DNA of 64,000 bases from JAGGSN01 sp965603725 (GTDB taxonomy: Bacteria > Zixibacteria > MSB-5A5 > UBA10806 > 4484-95): the NCBI GenBank assembly GCA_965603725.1, contig CBFDEC010000003.1, positions 57,149 to 121,148 of the forward strand, given 5' to 3'. Under the pieces are notes generated by a model. The model saw nothing but the letters and a program-made list of their open reading frames with translations, was not told the DNA's origin and searched no databases. The translations under genes and the position numbers were made by a program. This document shows, one piece after another, positions 8,831 through 15,316 of this stretch. Within the stretch, counting starts at the first letter, position 1. Each line of letters opens with the position of its first letter.

Positions 8831-9547
8831 TTGCGCTTTACCCATTTTTATTGTTTGCTTATTATTACTGTTATTATGTTCGGGTTTTCAAAAAATCCAT
8901 CGCCGCCTGATTCTGCCGATTCTTATCAGATAGAACGTCTTGAAATGGTAGAGACTCAAATAAAAAGGCGTGGAGTTAAAGACCAGAATGTGCTGGCAGC
9001 CATGGAAAAGGTTCCCCGTCACCTGTTTGTACCTGACAATATAAAGAAATATGCCTATGAGGACGAGCCCCTTCCCATTGGGCAGGGACAAACAATCAGC
9101 CAGCCGTACATTGTTGCCCTGATGACAGAACTGTTGGAGTTAAAACAAAGTTCGAAGGTTTTGGAGATCGGGACCGGATCGGGATACCAGGCGGCTGTTC
9201 TGGCCGAGATTTGCGATTCAGTCTATTCAATAGAGATTATCTGCGAACTTGCCGAAAGGGCTGATTCTATTTTAAAATCTTTGGCTTATAATGTTAGTGT
9301 AAGATGCGGCGATGGCTACCAGGGATGGCCGGAGACGGCTCCCTTTGAGGCAATAATTGTCACCGCCGCTCCGGAGGATGTCCCAAAACCTTTAATTAAC
9401 CAGCTTGACGAGGGCGGACGGCTGGTAATACCTGTTGGGTCTTATCATCAGGAACTGAAATTAATCAGAAAAATTGAAGGCAAAATCAAGGAAATGAATG
9501 TAATACCGGTTCGCTTTGTGCCGATGACCGGCGAGGCGGAAAAATAA
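8831..9547 (+). CDS. pcm: Protein-L-isoaspartate O-methyltransferase, exported form
   Basis: Encodes about 238 residues. Pcm methylates L-isoaspartyl residues so that damaged proteins can revert. The SAM-binding block VLEIGTGSGYQAAVLAE, the substrate-loop motif GQGQTISQPYIVA and the C-terminal RFVPMTG are intact. The N-terminus is an extra 20 or so residue hydrophobic segment (CLLIITVIMFGF), which suggests export to the periplasm. I place the start at TTG 8831, 5 bases after AGGGGAG. The in-frame GTG at 8825 overlaps that Shine-Dalgarno and is less likely. It follows the barrel gene after 33 bases and may share its transcript. Confidence 0.88.
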   Translation: MRFTHFYCLLIITVIMFGFSKNPSPPDSADSYQIERLEMVETQIKRRGVKDQNVLAAMEKVPRHLFVPDNIKKYAYEDEPLPIGQGQTISQPYIVALMTELLELKQSSKVLEIGTGSGYQAAVLAEICDSVYSIEIICELAERADSILKSLAYNVSVRCGDGYQGWPETAPFEAIIVTAAPEDVPKPLINQLDEGGRLVIPVGSYHQELKLIRKIEGKIKEMNVIPVRFVPMTGEAEK

Positions 9548-9634
9548 TAATTGTTCTTGAAAAACCTGTAACAAATTGTAATCCATAGACGTAATAGAAT
9601 ATGAAACATAGCTGTAATCAAATGGAGGTGTTTG

Positions 9635-10093
9635 ATGGCCTACAAAAAACTGTATCGTTCTCGTGAAAATGCCATGATCGGCGGCGTCTGTGCCGGACTG
9701 GCGGAATATTTTAATATAGACCCTTCTCTGGCCAGACTGGCTACTGTTCTATTGATATTCCCGGGCGGCTTGAGTTTCTGGGCGTATATAGTTGCCTGGA
9801 TTATCATTCCTCAAAAGCTGCTGGAGAGCGCCGGTGAAATTGACACTACCGCCTCACAAGGAGAAATTGGGCAGCCGGCTGATGAGACTCGAATTGATGA
9901 GGAAGAAAAGAGCGACAAGACAAAGTTGATTGCCGGAGTTGTCCTGATTGCCCTGGGCGCTTTTTTCTTATTGAATACATTAAATATATTTGTCTGGTTT
10001 TCATTTTTTAAATTATGGCCGATTGTCATGATTGTCATCGGAGCGGTAATACTGGTAAAAGGATTAAACAGGGGTGAACGTGATGAGGGTTAG
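9635..10093 (+). CDS. PspC domain membrane protein
   Basis: Encodes 152 residues. Residues 1-58 are a PspC domain (KLYRSRENAMIGGVCAGLAE, then a hydrophobic helix ending AYIVAWIIIPQ), known from phage-shock and related envelope-stress systems. An acidic linker follows, then two hydrophobic helices of the kind seen in small LiaI/DUF5668 modules. The ATG at 9635 lies 6 bases after GGAGG; a TTG at 9632 is too close to it. The last 11 bases overlap the following LiaF-like gene, so the two are a coupled pair, probably a membrane-stress sensor module. Confidence 0.85.
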   Translation: MAYKKLYRSRENAMIGGVCAGLAEYFNIDPSLARLATVLLIFPGGLSFWAYIVAWIIIPQKLLESAGEIDTTASQGEIGQPADETRIDEEEKSDKTKLIAGVVLIALGAFFLLNTLNIFVWFSFFKLWPIVMIVIGAVILVKGLNRGERDEG

Positions 10094-11018
10094 TTCACTG
10101 CGATGGGGTATTATCCTGGTAGGCATTGGCCTGTTTTTTATCGGGATTAACTTCGGCTATCTTAGCTATTATGTCTGGGTAGAGCTTTTAGCCCTGTGGC
10201 CGATATTGCTCATCGCCATAGGGCTGGAGTTGGCTTTTAGACGAAGCAGACTTAGTTATCTCGGGATATTATCTCCCCTTTTAATATTTTTGACATTCGT
10301 CTATGTTGCCGCTATATCATGGGACAAAGGATATTATGATTACCAACGGTCGGACGATCGCCGGCAGAGCAGGACATATACACGGGAAGTCTACAACTAT
10401 GAAATTGATCGCGATCCCGAAATTAAAAGGCTTGATCTGGACATCGATTTCGACATGGGCGAATTGTGGATAGGCCCATCATCAGACAGGCTGTTTTCAG
10501 GCGATTTTGAATATCGTTATAGAAAGCCCCGCTGCAAATACGATTCTGATGGAGATACCGGCAGAATAAGAATCAGAACTAAAGATAGTAAGCATTTTAA
10601 TATTTTCAATAAAAACAGATTTAAAAACGATGCCCGGATATTTATTGCCGATTATGTCCCGCTTGACCTGGATCTCGACATTGGGGCCGCATACGTTGAG
10701 CTTGATTTGTATGAGCTGATTATTGATAAGTTGAGCTTAAATACCGGAGCGGCCAAAATCGAACTCAGGCTTGGCTGTCGATCAAAAGATATCTCGATTG
10801 ATATTGATTCAGGCGCCTCGCAAGTCATTATAGCGGTCCCCCGGGAAATGGGGCTTGAAATGGATTCCGATGCCGCCCTGTCATCAACTAATTTTAAAAA
10901 GGCTGGCCTGGAAAAATATCAGGGTAAATACCGCTCCGATAATTATAATTCATCGGATTGCAAAGCCGATATCTCCATCGATTCCGGTGTTTCGCGAATA
11001 GAAATCGAATATTATTGA
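10083..11018 (+). CDS. LiaF/toast-rack-type cell envelope protein
   Basis: Encodes 311 residues. Three hydrophobic helices fill the first 85 residues (WGIILVGIGLFFIGINFGYL, then ALWPILLIAIGLELAF and LGILSPLLIFLTFVYVAAI). A charged linker leads to a repetitive all-beta C-terminal region from about residue 110, with alternating phrases such as LDLDIDFDMGELWIG, LDLDIGAAYVELDLY and ISIDIDSGASQVIIAVP. This fits the adhesin-like toast-rack beta-helix (DUF2154 type) found in LiaF-related envelope-stress proteins. The ATG at 10083 is 8 bases after AGGGG; the GTG at 10074 is inside that site. It is coupled to the PspC gene upstream. Confidence 0.82.
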   Translation: MRVSSLRWGIILVGIGLFFIGINFGYLSYYVWVELLALWPILLIAIGLELAFRRSRLSYLGILSPLLIFLTFVYVAAISWDKGYYDYQRSDDRRQSRTYTREVYNYEIDRDPEIKRLDLDIDFDMGELWIGPSSDRLFSGDFEYRYRKPRCKYDSDGDTGRIRIRTKDSKHFNIFNKNRFKNDARIFIADYVPLDLDLDIGAAYVELDLYELIIDKLSLNTGAAKIELRLGCRSKDISIDIDSGASQVIIAVPREMGLEMDSDAALSSTNFKKAGLEKYQGKYRSDNYNSSDCKADISIDSGVSRIEIEYY

Positions 11019-11120
11019 TAAGACGCCGCTAATTATATATAATCTAAGCTAATATGAGTTACGTTCACGACTTGTTGTTGTGTTAGTGTAATGTAATTTT
11101 AGCAATGGAGCCTTAAAATC

Positions 11121-12008
11121 ATGTTTACTTTTCCGGTCAGCGGCGTTGAAACATACTGGTGGCTGCCGACGCTGGTGGCGTTTTTGATTTCATTTTTTAC
11201 CTCTATGGGCGGTCTTTCCGGGGCATTTTTATTGCTGCCGTTTCAGGTCAGCATCCTGGGATTTATTACACCGGCCGTGACCCCGACAAACCTTGTCTAT
11301 AATATTTTTGCCATACCCGGCGGTGTTTATCGCTATATACGGGAAAAACGGATAGTCTGGCCGCTGGTGATTACAATTATACTCGGCATAACTCCCGGCC
11401 TGATTTTTGGAGCGTATTTGAGAGTGAAATACCTGTCAGACCCGAGAAACCTCAAACTATTTGTCGGTCTTGTACTCTTATATATAGTCATGAAATTGAT
11501 AAAAGATGTTAGGGCAAAAGAGAATGGTTATAAAAATAACGATAATTTTCGAGTGAAAATTTTACGTTATAATTTCAAGAATATCGAATTTGAATTTAAT
11601 GATAATATCTTTAACGCGCCAAGCGGATTGATATTTCTTTTTACTTTGTTTGTCGGCGTGATTAGCGGCGCATATGGCATAGGCGGAGGAGCAATTATCG
11701 CTCCATTTTTAGTGGCGGTTTTAGGTCTGCCCGTTTATGCTATCGCCGGGGTTACGCTGTTTGGTACATTTTTCTCCTCGGTAACGAGCGTTGTCATTTA
11801 CAGCTATTTGCTGCCGTTAGTTTCACCCGATATTTCGGCGATCAAACCTGACTGGCTTTTGGGACTATCGTTCGGAATCGGTGGTTTTGCCGGGATTTAC
11901 CTGGGCGCCCGGTTCCAGAGATATTTCCCATCGAGGTTCATCAAGGCGGTACTGGCTGTCTCACTGGCAATTGTGGTGATAAAATATGTGGGCGGATTTT
12001 TTCTGTAG
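11121..12008 (+). CDS. TauE/SafE family anion exporter
   Basis: Encodes 295 residues with about eight predicted membrane helices and the paired family signatures MGGLSGAFLLLPFQ in the first half and GAYGIGGGAIIAPFL in the second, the two-fold repeat expected of TauE/SafE permeases. Characterised members export sulfite, sulfoacetate or related anions across the inner membrane. The substrate cannot be inferred here because neighbouring genes are not sulfur-metabolism genes. It has its own gap upstream (102 bases) and is followed by the repeat island. Confidence 0.88.
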   Translation: MFTFPVSGVETYWWLPTLVAFLISFFTSMGGLSGAFLLLPFQVSILGFITPAVTPTNLVYNIFAIPGGVYRYIREKRIVWPLVITIILGITPGLIFGAYLRVKYLSDPRNLKLFVGLVLLYIVMKLIKDVRAKENGYKNNDNFRVKILRYNFKNIEFEFNDNIFNAPSGLIFLFTLFVGVISGAYGIGGGAIIAPFLVAVLGLPVYAIAGVTLFGTFFSSVTSVVIYSYLLPLVSPDISAIKPDWLLGLSFGIGGFAGIYLGARFQRYFPSRFIKAVLAVSLAIVVIKYVGGFFL

Positions 12009-12088
12009 GGATCGCCGTACTCGACCGATCAATATTGGCGTCAAGGGCGGGGACATGACGCTACATGAAATAACTATCTTTGCAAGCA

Positions 12089-12136
12089 GTAGGACAGGTT
12101 TTCAACCTGTCCGGACAGACTGAAAGTCTGTCCTAC
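12089..12136. repeat. Double-hairpin palindromic element
   Basis: The outer arms GTAGGACAG and CTGTCCTAC enclose two adjacent smaller palindromes, GGACAGGTT...AACCTGTCC and GGACAGACT-GAA-AGTCTGTCC. The single strand could fold as one long or two short hairpins. The arms are related to the repeat at 966-1004. Confidence 0.7.
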
Positions 12137-12204
12137 TTAACCTTGCGATTTATATGTCTACAGGTTGGTTTACAAAATTCTATTCCTCGTGCACCAGCTT
12201 AAAT

Positions 12205-12239
12205 GATGGCAGACGAGTTCGCCTAAGGCGAACGCCATC
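12205..12239. repeat. Hairpin element (GTTCGCC-TAA-GGCGAAC)
   Basis: The inner arms GTTCGCC (12217-12223) and GGCGAAC (12227-12233) are a perfect palindrome around TAA. The outer arms GATGGC and GCCATC extend it with a 6-base bulge. There is no T-run. It is a REP-like palindrome rather than a terminator. Confidence 0.65.
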
Positions 12240-12380
12240 CACAGATAACGACCGGGCATATAGCATTATTACTTGACTTAAACATCAATGTGTTATTAGA
12301 TTTAGAGCAGTCTAAAAATAAATAAAATGCAGGGGATTAAAAATGAATTTATTCACTGATCCAATACATGAAATAAAATA

Positions 12381-12467
12381 TTCAGTGGATGGTGTACGTC
12401 CCCGTGCACCACCTGATCAATGTTGGCGCATGAGGACATACACCAACCACCGGAAAATAAAAAAAAG
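12381..12467. repeat. 87-bp direct repeat, copy 1
   Basis: Identical over all 87 bases to 12564-12650. It contains an imperfect palindrome: arms beginning GGTGTACGTCCCC and ending GAGGACATACACC around CCTGATCAATGTT. The sequence at 12026-12040 (CCGATCAATATTGGCG) is a diverged relative of the centre. Confidence 0.85.
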
Positions 12468-12487
12468 AGGCGTATTCAATTCGCCCC
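12467..12487 (-). terminator. Terminator-like hairpin in copy 1 of the duplicated block
   Basis: Read on the minus strand, a 6-pair stem (GGGGCG with CGCCUC, including one G-U pair) is followed by a U8 run. Its sequence differs from the hairpin at 12642-12669 but the stem is preserved, which suggests it was kept as a terminator. Confidence 0.55.
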
Positions 12488-12525
12488 TGCATAATCGGTT
12501 ATATTAATTTAAAGATTTCCCCCGT

Positions 12526-12564
12526 TTACCGCTTATACTTTTCCACACCCTCAACAAAAATATT
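12526..12564 (-). pseudogene. Remnant of a second fumB 3' end
   Basis: On the minus strand these 39 bases encode NIFVEGVEKYKR and a stop, exactly the C-terminus of the intact fumB gene 182 bases away. Seven codons are identical in protein but six of the twelve codons differ at the third base, so every difference is synonymous. It is followed downstream by its own spacer, terminator hairpin and 87-base element, mirroring the live gene. The preserved protein sequence suggests it descends from a once-functional, already diverged fumB copy that has lost all but its end. Confidence 0.75.
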
Positions 12565-12650
12565 TCAGTGGATGGTGTACGTCCCCGTGCACCACCTGAT
12601 CAATGTTGGCGCATGAGGACATACACCAACCACCGGAAAATAAAAAAAAG
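12564..12650. repeat. 87-bp direct repeat, copy 2
   Basis: The second exact copy of the element at 12381-12467, at a spacing of 183 bases. It lies just downstream of the intact fumarase operon terminator. The spacer and coding parts of the duplicated block have diverged while this part has not. Confidence 0.85.
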
Positions 12651-12669
12651 GGCGAATTTAATTCACCCC
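12642..12669 (-). terminator. Intrinsic terminator of the fumarase operon
   Basis: On the minus strand, GGGTGAATT pairs with AATTCGCCC (one G-U pair) and is followed by U8. It sits about 40 bases after the fumB stop, as expected for the operon terminator, and shares the GGGGCGAATT-type arms of the local palindrome family. Confidence 0.75.
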
Positions 12670-12707
12670 TACGCGATCGGTTATATTAATTTAAAGAAAT
12701 GTCGTTT

Positions 12708-13265
12708 TTACCGCTTATACTTCTCCACGCCTTCGACGAAGATATTGCCGCCGTGGCAGTCCTGGGCTACTATAGCCGGGAAGTCCTTGACTGTGAGCTT
12801 GCGCACCGCCTCCGGGCCGAGTTCCTCCCAGGCGACAACCTCAGCGCCGGTGATTCTATCGGCAATCAAAGCGCCGGCGCCGCCGGTGGCCACCATATAG
12901 GCAGCCTTGTGCTTCTTCATCGCCTCGACTACCTCGGCGCCCATCTCTCCCTTGCCGACCATACCTTTAAGCCCTACGCCGATTACTATTGGCGAGAACT
13001 TGTTCATCCTGCCTGAGGTTGTAGGTCCGGCTGAGTTCATTACCTGGCCCGGTTTGGCTGGCGCCGGTCCCACAAAATAGATTATCTGGCCGATCGGATC
13101 AAACGGCATCTTCTCGTTTTTCTCGATAAGGTCAACCATTTTCTTATGGGCGGCATCGCGGCCGGTATACATAGCACCGGTTATTAAAACTCGGTCGCCT
13201 GCTTTTAGCTTTTCTATATCTTCATCTTTTAAGGGCGGAGTCAATTTTATATAATCCATAATCAC
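12708..13265 (-). CDS. fumB: Class I fumarate hydratase, beta (C-terminal) subunit
   Basis: Encodes 185 residues, the normal size for the separate C-terminal domain of two-subunit class I (iron-sulfur) fumarases. The enzyme interconverts fumarate and malate in the TCA cycle. Recognisable blocks are GDRVLITGAMYTGRDAAHK, YFVGPAPAKPGQVMNSAGP and the TTSGRMNKF motif. The alpha-subunit gene ends 5 bases upstream of its start. The close relative L-tartrate dehydratase has the same two-domain layout and cannot be excluded from sequence alone. Its last 12 codons are duplicated in the neighbouring repeat island. Confidence 0.9.
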   Translation of the reverse strand: MIMDYIKLTPPLKDEDIEKLKAGDRVLITGAMYTGRDAAHKKMVDLIEKNEKMPFDPIGQIIYFVGPAPAKPGQVMNSAGPTTSGRMNKFSPIVIGVGLKGMVGKGEMGAEVVEAMKKHKAAYMVATGGAGALIADRITGAEVVAWEELGPEAVRKLTVKDFPAIVAQDCHGGNIFVEGVEKYKR

Positions 13266-13270
13266 CTTCC

Positions 13271-14110
13271 TCAGATAATGGTTTCTCTATGACGGGCCGA
13301 ATGACACTGCGTATTAACCGCCGCCGGCAGACTGGCGATATGACAGGGATGCACTTCGATATGCACGGCAAGCGCGGTAGTTCTGCCGCCCAGACCCATC
13401 GGCCCGACACCGGTGTTGTTGATTCGTTCCAAAAGTTCCTCTTCCATGGCGGCATAATAGGGATCGGGATGCTTGCTGCCAACCTCACGCAACAGGGCGT
13501 GTTTGGCTATATGCGCTACCTTATCGAACAGACCGCCGATACCCACTCCAACAATCAGCGGCGGACAGGGGTTGCCGCCGGCGATTCTTACAGTTTCAAC
13601 GACGAAATCTTTCACGCCGTCCTCGCCATCGCCCGGTTTGAGCATCTTTATCCGGCTCATATTTTCCGAGCCGCCGCCTTTGGGCAGAATGGTGATTGTC
13701 ACCTTATCGCCGGGTACCAGTTTGGTGGTTATGATAGCCGGTGTATTGTCGCCGGTATTCTTACGGCGGAGCGGGTCTTCAACAACCGACTTTCTCAGAT
13801 AGCCGTCCTTGTAACCCTGACGGACACCCTCGTTGATCGCCTCGTTAAAATCGCCATTGAAATGCACCTCCTGGCCTACCTCGGCAAAGACAGCGGAATA
13901 TCCGGTATCCTGGCACAATGGCATCTGCTTGTCCTTGGCGATGCCGCAGTTTTTGATAATTTGATTTAAAATCTCCTTACCCAGGGGAGATTCCTCGGTT
14001 TTTTCATACTTTTTGATAGCGGAAAGGACATCATCGCCAAGATAATAGTTGGCGTCCATGCACATCTTTCTAACCGCTGAAGTAATCTCCCTCACATCAA
14101 TTTCACGCAT
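13271..14110 (-). CDS. fumA: Class I fumarate hydratase, alpha (N-terminal) subunit
   Basis: Encodes 279 residues, typical for the iron-sulfur-binding subunit. Three cysteines that could ligate the 4Fe-4S cluster are visible in the expected contexts: QMPLCQDTGY, GGNPCPPLIVGVG and NTQCHSARH. The block GGRTTALAVHIEVHPCHIASLP is also characteristic. It is placed between the ElbB-like gene (3-base gap) and fumB (5-base gap), so the three are almost certainly one operon transcribed on the minus strand and ended by the hairpin at 12642-12669. Confidence 0.92.
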   Translation of the reverse strand: MREIDVREITSAVRKMCMDANYYLGDDVLSAIKKYEKTEESPLGKEILNQIIKNCGIAKDKQMPLCQDTGYSAVFAEVGQEVHFNGDFNEAINEGVRQGYKDGYLRKSVVEDPLRRKNTGDNTPAIITTKLVPGDKVTITILPKGGGSENMSRIKMLKPGDGEDGVKDFVVETVRIAGGNPCPPLIVGVGIGGLFDKVAHIAKHALLREVGSKHPDPYYAAMEEELLERINNTGVGPMGLGGRTTALAVHIEVHPCHIASLPAAVNTQCHSARHRETII

Positions 14111-14113
14111 AAA

Positions 14114-14779
14114 CTATCCTTTGATTAATTCTATTAAAGCTATGAACATATTTTCACAGTCAGCAGCCACCTCCATGAGCCGATTGGATGCCAGTTGACC
14201 GCCGGAGGTGACCAGCTTATTGTTATGATCGATGATAACCTCAGTCGGGCGGGTAGTAATTGCCTGACCGCCAGCCGCCTCGATTCCGGAATGCAATTTG
14301 GGATCGTTGCCTATGGTTACAACCGGACCGGTTTCGGTGATCCCTTGGATAGATTTGACCAGGAGCGGGACAGCATAACCAAAAGCCCCAATTGGCATGC
14401 CCCTTCTATAAATAGCCCGTAAAAAGGTGCGCAAATCTTGATTGACGCCAAAAGCGCCGCCCTTCTCCTCGAAATTACAGAGCTTATTGAATTCTATTTC
14501 ACCGACAGTCAGTATCAATGCCTGCAGGGAACCGGGTTTTAAAGCGGCAGTACTTTTAAGGTCAATTCCCGATAGATTTTGATAAATCGTTTCCCTTTTT
14601 GACTGTTCAGGCGGTCTGTAATCTTCATGAGAATCAAAAACTTCATCTGTGAATGTTACCGCCATACGGAGGTAATTATGGCTTTCTATTTGATAAAAGG
14701 AGAAAACAACTTCCCAGAAAGATTCTGCAGAGAGAAGCACTCCTATTCTTTTGGGGATTTTACTTCTAAGTTCAGGCAT
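14114..14779 (-). CDS. ElbB-like DJ-1/PfpI superfamily protein lacking the nucleophile
   Basis: Encodes 221 residues. The order of blocks matches ElbB, a DJ-1/PfpI-fold protein with glyoxalase activity in E. coli: KRIGVLLSA at the start, GAFGVNQDLRTFLRA in the middle, VVTIGND and a C-terminal VIIDHNNKLVTSGGQLA. The middle region has diverged more. Where ElbB has the catalytic cysteine (GFMCIAP) this protein reads GAFGYAV, with glycine at about residue 134, so the usual cysteine chemistry should be absent. It lies directly upstream of fumA in the same operon, which suggests a regulatory or structural role tied to fumarase. That link is inference. Confidence 0.7.
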   Translation of the reverse strand: MPELRSKIPKRIGVLLSAESFWEVVFSFYQIESHNYLRMAVTFTDEVFDSHEDYRPPEQSKRETIYQNLSGIDLKSTAALKPGSLQALILTVGEIEFNKLCNFEEKGGAFGVNQDLRTFLRAIYRRGMPIGAFGYAVPLLVKSIQGITETGPVVTIGNDPKLHSGIEAAGGQAITTRPTEVIIDHNNKLVTSGGQLASNRLMEVAADCENMFIALIELIKG

Positions 14780-14819
14780 TAATTCACGTGATAAAATTCA
14801 CAAAAAAGCTGATAAAGAA

Positions 14820-14843
14820 ACCCGGAAGCAAAAACTACCGGGT
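14820..14843 (-). terminator. Hairpin downstream of rpmA
   Basis: On the minus strand, ACCCGG and CCGGGT form a 6-pair stem with a 12-base loop, 7 bases after the rpmA stop, followed by TTCTTTAT. It is a modest intrinsic terminator. Confidence 0.5.
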
Positions 14844-14849
14844 CATTTA

Positions 14850-15101
14850 TTATGGATTTACAGAGACCTTTTTACGATCGCGGCCCACCCGGATGAACTT
14901 AACCACACCATCGACAGTAGCAAAAAGAGTATTATCCTTACCCATTCCAACATTATCGCCGGGATAAATTTGAGTGCCTCTCTGCCTTACTAAAATCGAT
15001 CCTGCAGACACACGCTGGCCGCCATATCTTTTAACGCCGCGCCGCTGGCCTTGTGAGTCACGACCGTTTCTTGAGGATCCAACACCTTTTTTATGTGCCA
15101 T
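14850..15101 (-). CDS. rpmA: 50S ribosomal protein L27
   Basis: Encodes 83 residues beginning MAHKKGVGSSRNGRDS, the conserved N-terminus that reaches into the peptidyl transferase centre, and continuing with RYGGQRVSAGSILVRQRGT. There is no Firmicutes-type cleavable N-terminal extension. The ATG at 15101 is preceded by GGAAAGGAA and is the start that matches the family; an in-frame codon further upstream is ignored. The gene stands alone on the minus strand with its own promoter-like boxes, about 40 kb from rplU and 21 kb from obg, its usual operon partners. Confidence 0.97.
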   Translation of the reverse strand: MAHKKGVGSSRNGRDSQGQRRGVKRYGGQRVSAGSILVRQRGTQIYPGDNVGMGKDNTLFATVDGVVKFIRVGRDRKKVSVNP

Positions 15102-15133
15102 CGTTAATTCCTTTCCTAAAAGTCCAACCAAAT

Positions 15134-15161
15134 AATTTAACAAATTCAATCAGAATGTCAA
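15134..15161 (-). promoter_or_regulatory. Sigma-70-like promoter for rpmA
   Basis: On the minus strand a consensus -35 box TTGACA (15156-15161) and a -10-like box TAAATT (15134-15139) are separated by 16 bases, 33 bases upstream of the rpmA ATG. Confidence 0.55.
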
Positions 15162-15316
15162 GTTATAAAAAAGCGGCTGCTTAAAATAGATTCCATTTCA
15201 TCCGCCAATGATAAATTCGCAATAATTCAGTAATAACGCCATTAACAGGACCTTTAGGGAACGAAGTAATCTAAATTAAATCCCTGACTATAATTTGCAG
15301 ATTTTAACCAGTGTTA

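Larger units (their letters stand above)
12009..12707. other. Non-coding island of palindromic repeats
   Basis: About 700 bases without a credible complete gene lie between TauE and the convergent fumarase operon. In order it holds a GCGTCA/TGACGC hairpin (12038-12061), the double hairpin at 12089-12136, a hairpin at 12205-12239, an 87-base element repeated exactly at 12381 and 12564, two terminator-like hairpins, and a remnant of a fumB 3' end. The possible 110-codon reading frame starting at 12568 runs through the repeat and antisense to fumB and is rejected as a gene. Such convergent gaps often accumulate REP-like elements. Confidence 0.75.

Noticed and set aside
12381..12650. Two identical units with a spacer, reminiscent of a CRISPR array
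   Set aside because: Only two units, 87 bases long with a 96-base spacer that contains a fumB end. No cas genes and no regular short repeats.
12568..12900. Plus-strand 110-codon frame starting in the repeat
   Set aside because: It runs through the repeat, terminator and antisense to fumB with no protein-like features.
13289..13969. Long plus-strand open frame across fumA
   Set aside because: It is antisense to a clearly conserved fumarase gene and its product matches nothing; it reflects codon bias of the real gene.
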